Translations under genes and position numbers: made by a program | NCBI RefSeq assembly: GCF_000186705.1 | Contig: NZ_AEUE01000001.1 | Coordinates: 62,001-126,000, forward strand | DNA: 64,000 bases | Reading direction: 5' to 3' | DNA from: Citromicrobium sp. JLT1363 | Lineage (GTDB): Bacteria; Pseudomonadota; Alphaproteobacteria; Sphingomonadales; Sphingomonadaceae | Notes under the pieces: generated by a model | What the model was told of the DNA's origin: nothing | Database searches by the model: none | Seen by the model: only the letters and a program-made list of their open reading frames with translations | Shown here: positions 36,795 through 45,641 of the stretch, in pieces | Numbering within the stretch: the stretch's first letter is position 1 | Layout of the letters: every line of letters starts with the position of its first letter

Positions 36795-38567
36795 TCAGTG
36801 CGTGGGGCGCGTGGTCGGGTGGATCCCGGCGCCCTGCGGTTCGCCAGGGCCTTCGCTCTGGCCTTCCAGATCGTCGCCCACATCGTCGTCGGCGAGCGTG
36901 TCGAGATGCATCAGCTTCTTCACGAAGGGGCTGACCACGATGACGGCAACACCCACCGCCACTGCATACCAGCCGACGCTGGAGTAGACATCCAGCACCA
37001 CCTGCTTGCCCGCTTCCTCGCCCGAGCCTTCTGCGCCCGTTGCCGCGGCGATGAGGCCGGCGGCGAAGTTGCCGGTGGCCGATGCGAAGAACCACGTACC
37101 CATGATCAGGCTGGCGATCTGCACCGGTGCGAGCCGGTTCATGGCCGAAAGACCGACCGGGCTCAGGCACAGCTCACCCGTGGTGTGCAGCAGGTAGATC
37201 AGGAAGATGAAGATCACCGGCGTCGGCACATCCACGCCCACGCTCTGCGCGCCCCATACCAGCACCAGGAAGCCCAGGCCGACCTGGATCACGCCGAGAC
37301 CGAATTTCATCGGAGTCGATGGCTCCATCCCGCGGCGGCCCAGGAACTGCCACGTAATGGCGAACACGGGCGCGAGCAGGATGATGTAGATCGCGTTGAT
37401 CGACTGGAAGGTCGAAGCGGGAACGCCGCCGCGATCGACGTGGCGATCGGTGAACAGGTTGAGGCTGGAGCCCGCCTGTTCGAACAGCGCCCAGAAGATG
37501 ATCGAGACGATGATCAGGAACATCGCGGAGACGATCCGGTCGCGGTCATGGTCGGTCTTGGCGATCATCTGCAGGATCATGATCGTCACCACGCCGCCGA
37601 AGCCGATCGTCGCGGGCAGCTGCCAGCTTTCATAGCCCTCGCCCTGCGAAACGAAGAACATGGACACTGCCAGGACCACCGACAGCAGCACGTAGGACAG
37701 CAGCGCTGCCTTGGGGGCTGCGCTGTAGCGGCCATAGGGCAGCTGGAAGATCGCGATCGAGAGGACGTAGCAGACCAGCGCCGCGCCGAAGGTGCCGAGG
37801 AAGATGCCCACCGCATCCTGATACTGGATGGCGACCCAGCACAGCGCGACGAACAGCAGGCCCAGGCCGTAGACGCCGAGTTCGGTCGTCTTGCCGAGCA
37901 GCCTGGGCGGCTCGCCCCGGCCGAGCAGCAGCGGCTTGCCCCAGATGAACACGACCAGGCCGGCAAGCATGCCGATCCCGGCGAGGCCGAAGCCGTAGGC
38001 CCAGCCATAGGTTTCGCCGATAAAGCCGCACAGCAGCGAACCGGCGGCGGCACCGATGTTAATGCCCATGTAGAAGATCGTGTAGGCACCGTCGCGGCGC
38101 ACGTCGGTGCGCGGATAGAGCTGGCCGACCATCACGGAGATGTTGGCCTTGAGGAAGCCCGAGCCCACGATGATGAGCGCCAGCGCCAGCCAGAACACGA
38201 AGATGATGGGATTGTTTTCGTTACCGGCGCCCGGCGATCCCTCGAATGCCATGAAGAAGTGGCCCAGCGTCAGCAGGACAGCGCCGAACAGCACCGCCTT
38301 TCGCTGCCCCAGCGCCTTGTCGGCAAGATAGCCGCCCACCACGGGGGCGATGTAGACGAGCGCGGTGTAGGCGCCGTAGATGACGCCGGATTCACTGTCC
38401 GAGAACAGCCAGTGCTTGGTCAGGTAGAAAATGAGGAGGGCGCGCATCCCGTAGTAGGAAAAGCGTTCCCACATCTCTGCGAAGAAGAGCACGAACAGGC
38501 CCTTGGGATGGCCCAGAATCGTCCCTGCGGAATCGCCGTGAGGCAGTCCTGATACGTCGTTTGCCAT
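36795..38567 (-). CDS. POT-family proton-coupled oligopeptide transporter
   Basis: A 590-residue membrane protein with some 13–14 helices. The POT signature FFAEMWERFSYYGMRALLI is near the start (ExxERFxYYG, proton coupling), and GGYLADKALGQRKAVLFGA matches the family's second motif. The start MANDVSG at 38567 is preferred over one 33 codons earlier. It imports di- and tripeptides with protons. Downstream on the same strand are two exported amidohydrolases that may deliver or process peptides. Confidence 0.92.
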   Translation of the reverse strand: MANDVSGLPHGDSAGTILGHPKGLFVLFFAEMWERFSYYGMRALLIFYLTKHWLFSDSESGVIYGAYTALVYIAPVVGGYLADKALGQRKAVLFGAVLLTLGHFFMAFEGSPGAGNENNPIIFVFWLALALIIVGSGFLKANISVMVGQLYPRTDVRRDGAYTIFYMGINIGAAAGSLLCGFIGETYGWAYGFGLAGIGMLAGLVVFIWGKPLLLGRGEPPRLLGKTTELGVYGLGLLFVALCWVAIQYQDAVGIFLGTFGAALVCYVLSIAIFQLPYGRYSAAPKAALLSYVLLSVVLAVSMFFVSQGEGYESWQLPATIGFGGVVTIMILQMIAKTDHDRDRIVSAMFLIIVSIIFWALFEQAGSSLNLFTDRHVDRGGVPASTFQSINAIYIILLAPVFAITWQFLGRRGMEPSTPMKFGLGVIQVGLGFLVLVWGAQSVGVDVPTPVIFIFLIYLLHTTGELCLSPVGLSAMNRLAPVQIASLIMGTWFFASATGNFAAGLIAAATGAEGSGEEAGKQVVLDVYSSVGWYAVAVGVAVIVVSPFVKKLMHLDTLADDDVGDDLEGQSEGPGEPQGAGIHPTTRPTH

Positions 38568-38762
38568 ATTCGGCGATATCCTCTTCGAAAAATCATCCAG
38601 CCAGCCTCCCTCGGCCTGGCCGCAAGGCGCGCACACTAGCGCCCAAATACGCCATGTGAAGCCCAAGCGATCTCGTGGCGGAGGACAAGGGCTTCTTCGG
38701 CAAGGATTAAGCTGGCCGCGGGAACCTTGACCTGCCCCGCTGTATTATGTCACTGAACCACC

Positions 38763-39140
38763 ATGGCAAACGGCAATCCCTCCTCTGCGCGGCCCGTATA
38801 TCTGCGCCTGCGCGATCTGATCGCCGCCGCGATTCTGGACGGGGATTTCGCCGAAGGGGAACTGCTGCCCTCCGTGCGCGCCTTCGCGGCAGAGCAGGGC
38901 GCAAACCCGCTCACCGTCGCCAAGGCCTTCCAGCAGTTTCAGGATCGCGGGCTGATCGCGGTTAAGCGCGGAATCGGCATGTATGTGGTCGATGGTGCGG
39001 CCGAGCGGCTGCGCGCGGCCGAAAGGGCGCAGTTTCTGGAAGAGGAATGGCCACAGATTCGCGCGCGGCTCGATCGGCTCGGCCTGTCGGCAAGCGAGCT
39101 TCTGGCAAGGCAGCCTGCGGCCGCCGCACCCGCAGACTAA
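38763..39140 (+). CDS. Short GntR-family regulator (YtrA type)
   Basis: A 125-residue protein with the GntR winged helix (VYLRLRDLIAAAILDGDFAEGELLPSVRAFAAEQGANPLTVAKAFQQF) and only a short helical tail. Lacking a ligand domain is typical of the YtrA subgroup, which usually controls neighbouring ABC transporters; none is adjacent here. The gene stands divergent from the peptide transporter and could regulate it. Confidence 0.85.
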   Translation: MANGNPSSARPVYLRLRDLIAAAILDGDFAEGELLPSVRAFAAEQGANPLTVAKAFQQFQDRGLIAVKRGIGMYVVDGAAERLRAAERAQFLEEEWPQIRARLDRLGLSASELLARQPAAAAPAD

Positions 39141-39275
39141 CATTTCTTGCATACGTATTATTGCACGTTGGCAAGGTTTCTGGCACGCGATGAAAACCTT
39201 GGGTCGCACCAATGGTAAGAATCGAGTCCGCGTGCGGGTAATCGGTCGAGAGCGCTTGAACGGGGGGCGCAAGAC

Positions 39276-39557
39276 ATGATCAGGTCTGAGCTGCTGCAGA
39301 AATTGGCGCAAGAGAATCCCGAATTGCGCGCGCAGGAAATCGAGCAGGTCGTCGATATCTTCTTCGAAGAGATCGCCCAGCGCCTGGCCGAGGGCGGACG
39401 CGTGGAACTGCGCGGCTTCGGTGCCTTCTCCACCCGCGAGCGCGAGGCCCGCACCGGCCGCAACCCGCGCACGGGCGAATCGGTCGACGTGCCCGCCAAG
39501 CGCGTGCCCTACTTCAAGCCCGGCAAGGAAATGCGCAACGCTCTCAACGAAGAGTGA
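39276..39557 (+). CDS. ihfB: Integration host factor, beta subunit
   Basis: A 93-residue DNA-bending protein. [15 protein letters not shown] starts the helical body, and the beta arm [23 protein letters not shown] carries the conserved GFGxF and RNPxTGE elements. With IhfA it bends DNA for recombination, replication and transcription. It is preceded by GGGGGG at good spacing. The usual upstream neighbour in relatives, rpsA, is not here. Confidence 0.95.
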   Translation: MIRSELLQKLAQENPELRAQEIEQVVDIFFEEIAQRLAEGGRVELRGFGAFSTREREARTGRNPRTGESVDVPAKRVPYFKPGKEMRNALNEE

Positions 39558-39618
39558 TCGCGCCCCGGTTCCGGCATCTCGCCAAACCGGGCCGTGCCCG
39601 CTATTCGCCCCACCCAGT

Positions 39619-39703
39619 GCGGGTGTGGCGGAATGGTAGACGCCGGGGACTTAAAATCCCCTGTCCTCCGGACGTGTGGGTTCGAGTCCCACCACCCGCA
39701 CCA
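39619..39703 (+). tRNA. tRNA-Leu(TAA)
   Basis: An 85-base class II tRNA. Acceptor strands GCGGGTG and CACCCGC pair perfectly, and the anticodon stem GGGGA/TCCCC encloses the loop CTTAAAA (anticodon TAA). A long variable arm follows, then GGGTTCGAGTCCC for the T-arm, and CCA is encoded. Confidence 0.96.
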
Positions 39704-39812
39704 GATCGTCCTCTGAATCGCGTTTTCGCGCCGGTTTCGGTGGCCTTGTTTACCGCTCCCTAACCATTTTCCTTCACCCCTCGGTCAAGCGATCAAGAAC
39801 CGGGGGCTCTAA

Positions 39813-41414
39813 ATGAGCGAAGCACAAAGCCAGGTACTCAATGTCGACGTGGCGATCATCGGGGCGGGGCCGGCAGGGCTGACCGCAGGCTACCTGCTGA
39901 CGAAAGCGGGCAAGAGCGTCGCCATCATCGAGAAGGACGAGACCTACGTGGGCGGCATCAGCCGCACCGTGGAGCACGAGGGCTATCGCTTCGACATCGG
40001 CGGCCACCGCTTCTTCTCGAAATCGAAGCAGGTGGTGGACCTGTGGAACGAGATCCTGCCCGACGACTTCATCGAGCGCCCGCGGATGAGCCGCATCTAT
40101 TACGAGGGCAAGTTCTATTCCTACCCGCTGCGCGCGTTCGAAGCGCTGCGCAATCTGGGGCTGTGGCGCTCCACCGTGTGCATGGCGAGCTACCTGTGGG
40201 CGCGCGTCTTTCCCAATCGCAATGTCAGGAGCTTCGAGGACTGGACCACCAACCAGTTCGGCAAAAAGCTATATTCGATCTTCTTCAAGACCTACACCGA
40301 GAAGGTGTGGGGCATGCCCTGCGACGAGATGAGCGCGGACTGGGCGGCGCAGCGGATCAAGGGCCTGTCGCTGATGGGCGCGGTGGTCGACGGCGTGAAG
40401 CGCAGCCTGGGCCTCAACAAGAAGCCGAACGACGGGATGCAGGCCAAGACCCTGCTGGAGAACTTCCGCTATCCGCGCCTTGGGCCGGGCATGATGTGGG
40501 AAGCCGCGCGCGACAAGATCATCGCCAGCGGCAGGGGACAGGTGATCATGGGCCACGCGCTCGACCAGCTGGCCAGTGACGGCCGGGGCGGTTGGCGCAT
40601 GACCGCCAAGGGCGAGGGCGGCATCGTGACGATCGAGGCGGACCACGCGATCAGCTCCGCGCCGATGCGCCAGCTCGCCCGCCGGATGCATCCGCTGCCG
40701 CAATCGACCTTCCATGCCAACGAACTGAAATACCGCGATTTCCTCACCGTCGCGCTGATGGTCGAGGGTGAAGACCTGTTCCCCGACAACTGGATCTACA
40801 TCCACGACAGCAAGGTGAAGGTCGGCCGGGTGCAGAACTTCCGCAGCTGGTCGCCCGAGATGATCCCGGACGAGAAGATGGCCTGCGTCGGCCTCGAATA
40901 TTTCTGCTTCGAGGGCGACGGCTTGTGGTCGATGGAGGATGACGACCTCGTCGCGCTCGCCACGAAGGAAATGGAAATCCTCGGCCTGCTGGACCCTGCA
41001 AAGGTGAAGAGCGGCGCGGTCGTGCGGCAGGAGAAGGCCTACCCCGTCTACGACGAGGACTACGCCGCCAATGTCGCCGCCATGCGCGAGGAGCTGGAGG
41101 CGAAATACCCGACACTCCATCTGGTCGGGCGCAACGGCATGCACCGCTACAACAACCAGGACCACGCGATGATGACCGCGATGCTGAGCGTCGAGAACAT
41201 CCTTGCGGGCGAGCGCGTCTACGACATCTGGTGCGTCAACGAGGATGCGGAGTACCACGAGGCGGGCGACGAGGGCGCCGAAAGGGCGCTTCCGGCCAGA
41301 GAGAATGGGCGCGAAGTTTCCGAAGATCAGGCCGCCGCGCTGAATTCGATGCGCGATGTGCCCACCCGGATCGTCGAGGATGACGACTCCGGCGACGCCC
41401 GCCGCGCCGCCTGA
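39813..41414 (+). CDS. NAD(P)/FAD-dependent oxidoreductase of a membrane glycosylation cluster
   Basis: A 533-residue flavoprotein. The Rossmann FAD motif VAIIGAGPAGLTAGYLL begins near residue 11, followed by GGISRTVEHEGYRFDIGGHRFF, typical of the amine oxidase/UDP-galactopyranose mutase-like group. NGMHRYNNQDHAMMTAML near residue 445 is the C-terminal FAD contact. In Sphingomonads it stands with GtrA and membrane glycosyltransferase-like genes, as here, which suggests a role in sugar-nucleotide or lipid-linked sugar metabolism. The reaction is not known to me. The last ~50 residues are acidic and disordered-looking. Confidence 0.85.
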   Translation: MSEAQSQVLNVDVAIIGAGPAGLTAGYLLTKAGKSVAIIEKDETYVGGISRTVEHEGYRFDIGGHRFFSKSKQVVDLWNEILPDDFIERPRMSRIYYEGKFYSYPLRAFEALRNLGLWRSTVCMASYLWARVFPNRNVRSFEDWTTNQFGKKLYSIFFKTYTEKVWGMPCDEMSADWAAQRIKGLSLMGAVVDGVKRSLGLNKKPNDGMQAKTLLENFRYPRLGPGMMWEAARDKIIASGRGQVIMGHALDQLASDGRGGWRMTAKGEGGIVTIEADHAISSAPMRQLARRMHPLPQSTFHANELKYRDFLTVALMVEGEDLFPDNWIYIHDSKVKVGRVQNFRSWSPEMIPDEKMACVGLEYFCFEGDGLWSMEDDDLVALATKEMEILGLLDPAKVKSGAVVRQEKAYPVYDEDYAANVAAMREELEAKYPTLHLVGRNGMHRYNNQDHAMMTAMLSVENILAGERVYDIWCVNEDAEYHEAGDEGAERALPARENGREVSEDQAAALNSMRDVPTRIVEDDDSGDARRAA

Positions 41415-41443
41415 ACGGATTTGCGAAGAAGGAGCGCGAAGAT

Positions 41444-41854
41444 ATGCAGCCCGTGCTGCAACGCCTGACCGATCTCGTCCTGCTGCGCTACCTGCTGGCG
41501 AGCGTGGGCGCGCTGGCGGTGGACGTTGGTGCCTTTCTCGGCCTGATGCAGCTCGGGCTGGCGGCAACGCCCGCCTCGGCGATCGGCTATGGCGGCGGGA
41601 TCGTGGCGCACTGGCTGCTGTCCAGCCGCGCGGTGTTCACCGGGCGGGTAGCCGCCACCGGCATGGCACGCACGCGGCAAAAGGCGCTGTTCGTTGTCTC
41701 CGCGCTGGCGGGGCTGGGGCTGACGACAGGCATCGTCGCACTTTCCCAGGCATCCGGGCTCGATCCGCGTGCGGGCAAGCTGGTGGCCATCGTGGCAAGC
41801 TTCACTCTGACCTGGTGGCTGCGCAACCGGCTGGTCTTTCGTGCCATCCCCTGA
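41444..41854 (+). CDS. GtrA family membrane protein
   Basis: A 136-residue protein with four helices. LLRYLLASVGALAVDVGAFLGL at the start and FTLTWWLRNRLVF at the end are the GtrA hallmarks. GtrA-like proteins are thought to flip or help transfer polyprenyl-linked sugars. It overlaps the next gene by 14 bases, so the two are tightly coupled. Confidence 0.88.
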   Translation: MQPVLQRLTDLVLLRYLLASVGALAVDVGAFLGLMQLGLAATPASAIGYGGGIVAHWLLSSRAVFTGRVAATGMARTRQKALFVVSALAGLGLTTGIVALSQASGLDPRAGKLVAIVASFTLTWWLRNRLVFRAIP

Positions 41855-43625
41855 CCTGTCCCTGACGACCGGGCCCGCGCGCGCAGAGGAAGGCCATCTC
41901 GGCCATGTGCTGCGCATGGTTGCGCTGCTGGTGGCCATGGTGCTGCTGGTTTCGGCGGGGAACATCCTGGCATGGCGCTATCCCGACCCGGACGACATCC
42001 TGCGGCTGGTGCAGGTGCGCGATCTGCTGGCGGGGCAGGGCTGGTTCGATCCGGGCCAGCACCGCATCGATCCGCTGCGTGACGTGCCGATGCACTGGTC
42101 GCGGCTGGTCGATTTGCCCCTGGCGCTGGTGATCGGCGCGCTGACCCCGCTGGTGGGTCAGGCAGCGGCGGAAGCCTTTGCCGTGATCGCCGTGCCACTG
42201 CTGACACTGGGCGTCGCCATGGCCTTTACCGGTCTGGTGGCGGTGCGCATGCTGGGGCGCGAGACCGGCGGCTGGGCGGTGCTGCTGGCAGGCACGATGC
42301 CGCTGCTGATCCACCAGTTCCAGCCGCTCAGGATAGACCATCACGGCTGGCAGATCGCCTGCCTGGCCGTTGCCTTCTGGGGCCTTTCGCGGGGTGACCG
42401 TCGGCTGGGACCGCTTGTCGCCGGGCTGGCCATGGCCTGGGGGCTGACGATTTCCATCGAGATGCTGCCGCTGGCCGGGCTGGTCGGAGCCATCCTCGCG
42501 CTTCGCTGGCTGCGCGCTGCCGAGCGCGCTGCGCTGGCCCATTACATGCAGGCGCTGGCCGGGGGGCTGGTCGCGCTGTTCCTTGCGACGCGCGGCTGGC
42601 CGGGCTCGCAGGCCTTCTGCGACGCGGTAGGCCCCGCGCATCTCGGCTTCTTCTGCGTGACCGCGCTGGGCACCACCATCCTGCGCCATGTGCGGCCCCT
42701 CTCCACAATCGGGACCATCGTCGCGCTCGGTGCGGTCGCTGCTGCGGGGCTCGCCTGTTTCGGCTGGGCGTCGCCCACCTGCCTCGGCACGCCGTTCGGC
42801 ACGCTCGACCCGGTGGTGCGCGATTTCTGGTACGTCAATGTGAGCGAGGGGCGCCCGATCTGGGAACAGGACGCGGTAATCCTGATCCCCTTCGCGCAGA
42901 TCGTGATCGGCTTCGCCCTCGCCGCGCTGCTGTGGAGCCGCGCGCCGGAGGAAACTCGCGGCGCGTGGCTGGAATTTCTGCTGCTGTTTGCCGGAACGCT
43001 GCTGCTGGGCGTGCTGGTAGTGCGTTCGCTCGCCTTCGCATCGCTGCTGGCGACCATTCCCTTCGCCTGGCTGCTGGGCGCCGCGCTTGCCCGGCTGCGC
43101 ACCGGCGGGGCGCTGTGGAGCAGGGTGGCGGTATCTCTCGCCACAATGCTGCTGATCATTCCCGCCGCGCCTTTCGCGGTGGCCAAGGCCGTGGACCCGG
43201 TTCGCGTCAGCGAGGCGGAGCCCGGCGAGATCGCCATGAGTTCCTGCGATCTGGAAGCCAGCGCGCGCCGCCTGCGCGCGCTCCCCCAAGGCACGGTGTT
43301 CGCCCCGCTCGATATCGGGCCGAGCATCCTGCTGGAGACCGGGCATGGCGTGATCGCCACCGGTCACCACCGGGCCGACAAGGCGATGCGCGACGTGATC
43401 GGCGCCTTCGTATCGGGTGATCCGTTCTCGCGCCTGATCGTGGAGGCCTACGGGGCGGATTACCTCGTCATGTGCACCGACCTGATCGAGCCGTCCATCT
43501 ATGCGGGGCGCGGCGGTGAAGGCAGCCTTGCCGCGCGGCTGATCGCCGGGAATGCTCCGGACTGGCTGGAGCCGGTCGAAACCGGCGGGCCGGACACCTT
43601 CCGCGTCTGGCGGGTGCGCGACTAG
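41841..43625 (+). CDS. Large membrane protein, GT-C glycosyltransferase-like
   Basis: A 594-residue protein with about 11–12 membrane helices and a C-terminal soluble part. The first periplasmic loop has WRYPDPDDILRLVQVRDLL, an acidic motif placed as in GT-C glycosyltransferases (STT3/PMT type), and LRIDHHGWQIA in the third segment recalls their metal/lipid-binding loop. A lipid-linked sugar transferase would fit GtrA and the flavoprotein upstream, but no acceptor is evident. The C-terminal domain (LPQGTVFAPLDIGPSILLETG) may sit in the periplasm. It ends four bases past the start of the convergent msrB stop. Confidence 0.7.
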   Translation: MPSPDLSLTTGPARAEEGHLGHVLRMVALLVAMVLLVSAGNILAWRYPDPDDILRLVQVRDLLAGQGWFDPGQHRIDPLRDVPMHWSRLVDLPLALVIGALTPLVGQAAAEAFAVIAVPLLTLGVAMAFTGLVAVRMLGRETGGWAVLLAGTMPLLIHQFQPLRIDHHGWQIACLAVAFWGLSRGDRRLGPLVAGLAMAWGLTISIEMLPLAGLVGAILALRWLRAAERAALAHYMQALAGGLVALFLATRGWPGSQAFCDAVGPAHLGFFCVTALGTTILRHVRPLSTIGTIVALGAVAAAGLACFGWASPTCLGTPFGTLDPVVRDFWYVNVSEGRPIWEQDAVILIPFAQIVIGFALAALLWSRAPEETRGAWLEFLLLFAGTLLLGVLVVRSLAFASLLATIPFAWLLGAALARLRTGGALWSRVAVSLATMLLIIPAAPFAVAKAVDPVRVSEAEPGEIAMSSCDLEASARRLRALPQGTVFAPLDIGPSILLETGHGVIATGHHRADKAMRDVIGAFVSGDPFSRLIVEAYGADYLVMCTDLIEPSIYAGRGGEGSLAARLIAGNAPDWLEPVETGGPDTFRVWRVRD

Positions 43626-44116
43626 GCGGGCCGGAAGTCCAGGGCCACGCCGTTGAGGCAGTGCCGCTTGCCGGTCGGCTGCGGGCCGTCGTTGAAGATA
43701 TGCCCCAGGTGTCCGCCGCAGCGTGCGCAGTGTACCTCTGTACGCGGGTAGCCGAGTTTCAGATCGCGCGATGTGCCCACGGCGCTGGATTTGATCGGTC
43801 GCCAGAAGCTGGGCCAGCCGGTGCCGCTGTCGTACTTGTGTTCGCTGGAATAGACGGCGTTGCCGCAGCCCGCGCACGCGTAGGTGCCGGCGCGCTTTTC
43901 CTTGTCGAGCGGGGAGGAGTAGGCGCGCTCCGTCCCCTCTTCGCGCAAGACCCGGAACTCGGCCGCGGTCAGGCGCTTGCGCCATTCGGCTTCGCTGCGG
44001 GAAACGGGGAAATTCTTCGCCTCCACGCTCCGCCCGCAGGAGACAAGCGCGAGGCTGGCGACGCCGCCACCCATCATGGTGAGGGCAAAGCGGCGGTTGG
44101 CGGTGGGTTGGGTCAT
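43622..44116 (-). CDS. msrB: Peptide-methionine (R)-S-oxide reductase, lipoprotein type
   Basis: A 164-residue MsrB. Zinc-binding pairs CAGC and CARC flank the fold; SGTGWPSFWRPI and HCLNGVALDF (catalytic Cys) match the family. The N-terminus, starting at MTQPTAN, carries a twin-Arg-like stretch (NRRFALTMMGGG) and a lipobox-like VSC, so the enzyme should be exported and lipid-anchored. With the lipoprotein-type msrA at 28,535 the cell can repair both sulfoxide forms outside the cytoplasm. The gene is convergent with the GT-C-like gene (four-base overlap). Confidence 0.92.
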   Translation of the reverse strand: MTQPTANRRFALTMMGGGVASLALVSCGRSVEAKNFPVSRSEAEWRKRLTAAEFRVLREEGTERAYSSPLDKEKRAGTYACAGCGNAVYSSEHKYDSGTGWPSFWRPIKSSAVGTSRDLKLGYPRTEVHCARCGGHLGHIFNDGPQPTGKRHCLNGVALDFRPA

Positions 44117-44195
44117 GGCGTCATCCTCTTCCACAGGTCCCATGTCGGGAAGCTGAAGAAGATACGCAGCCCAACCCGGTATGGATGCACCGACC

Positions 44196-45545
44196 CTAGA
44201 AACTCGTGATTTCGACCTCGAGCTTGCGGAAGCCTTCGACGAAGTTCGCGCGCACCCGCTCGACCTCGCCGGCCACGTTTACCCGCAGGCGGCGGGCATG
44301 CATTTCCTCCATCAGCACGCGCAGCTGCAATTCCGCGAGCCGCGCGCCCACGCAGCGGTGGATGCCGTAGCCAAAGGCAATGTGGCGCCGCGCATTCTCG
44401 CGTGTGATGTCGAGCTGGTCCGCGTTCTCGAACACGGTCTCGTCGCGGTTGGCCGAATTGTACCACAGCAGCACCTTGTCGCCCGCAGAAATGTTCTGGC
44501 CGAACAGCTCGGTATCCTGCGTGGCCGTGCGCCGCATGTGCTTGAGCGGGGTCTGGTAGCGGATGCATTCCTGCACTGCATTGGGGATGAGCGATGCGTC
44601 TTCCTCGAACAGTTTGCGCTGGTCGGGAAAGCGGTCGAGCGCGTGGACGATCCCGCTCATCGTGTTGCGCGTCGTGTCGTTCCCGCCCACGATCAGCAGC
44701 ACCAGGTTGCCCATGAATTCCTGCGGGTCCATCTGGTTCATTGCCGGGCTGTGGATCATCCGGCTGATCAGATCGGGCGCTTCGCCGCGCTGCGCGCGGT
44801 CGGCCCACAGGATCTGGAAATAGGCAGCCATCTCGCGCAGCATGCCGCGCCGGGTATCGTCCAGCGAGCGGACCGTGGCGAGTTCGGTATCGCCCGACCA
44901 GTCGGACCAGTGGGTCAGCAGGTCGCGGTCTTCCCACGGGAAGTCGAACAGGATCGCCAGCATCCCCGTGGTCAGCGGGATCGACACCGAGTTCACCCAG
45001 TCGAACTTTTCGCCTCTGGGAAGCGCATCCAGCGTTTCTCCGGTGCGCTGGCGGATGTCTGCTGTCAGCCGGGTCATCTCGGCGGGCGTGAAGGCAGGGG
45101 CTACCGTCTTGCGCTGGCCGGTGTGCTTGGGCCGGTCCATCGCGATGAACATCGGCAGCCGCATCCGCTCTTCCTCGGGAATGTCGGGGAGATCGTCGAG
45201 GATGGTGATGCCGCCATATTCCCAGCTCGACGAGAAGATGTCGGGCAGCGCCTCGGTATGCTGGATCGCCTTGTGCGAGACCACGGACCAGTAGGGCCCA
45301 TAAGGGCTTTCGGGGATGTGGTGGACGGGGCCCGCCGCGCGCATTTCCGCGAAGATCGGTTCCCACCGGTTCTCGGCATAGATGTCGCTGCGGCTGGTAT
45401 CCCACTTGTGCGGGTGATGCGGACGGGTGCCGGGGTTGGCGGCGTAGTGCGCTTCCAGCGCCTCGTGCGCGCTGGGCGAGCGCTTCCACGGGTGGGCGCG
45501 CGCAGCTTCGGGCGCATGCATCTGCGTATGGGCGGCAGTGGCCAT
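44196..45545 (-). CDS. Cytochrome P450, CYP153-like
   Basis: A 449-residue soluble P450. The heme-binding motif FGYGIHRCVGARLAELQL has the ligand Cys, the I-helix reads LLIVGGNDTTRNTMSG (oxygen-activating Asp-Thr-Thr) and the ExxR motif sits in QECIRYQ. GGNDTTRN and MFIAMDRPKHTGQRK are close to CYP153, the terminal alkane/fatty-acid hydroxylases. These need a ferredoxin and a ferredoxin reductase; a reductase is encoded at 49,107 but no ferredoxin is in the window. The start MATAAHT at 45545 is preferred over an earlier ATG. Confidence 0.9.
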   Translation of the reverse strand: MATAAHTQMHAPEAARAHPWKRSPSAHEALEAHYAANPGTRPHHPHKWDTSRSDIYAENRWEPIFAEMRAAGPVHHIPESPYGPYWSVVSHKAIQHTEALPDIFSSSWEYGGITILDDLPDIPEEERMRLPMFIAMDRPKHTGQRKTVAPAFTPAEMTRLTADIRQRTGETLDALPRGEKFDWVNSVSIPLTTGMLAILFDFPWEDRDLLTHWSDWSGDTELATVRSLDDTRRGMLREMAAYFQILWADRAQRGEAPDLISRMIHSPAMNQMDPQEFMGNLVLLIVGGNDTTRNTMSGIVHALDRFPDQRKLFEEDASLIPNAVQECIRYQTPLKHMRRTATQDTELFGQNISAGDKVLLWYNSANRDETVFENADQLDITRENARRHIAFGYGIHRCVGARLAELQLRVLMEEMHARRLRVNVAGEVERVRANFVEGFRKLEVEITSF

Positions 45546-45641
45546 GGCATCTCTCCTTGCCGGGCGCGCCTGTTGTCGGCGCGTCTCCGGGTCGCAGATC
45601 ATCCTGACCATCGGGCCATCGGAGTCAAGGTAGGTTCGTTA

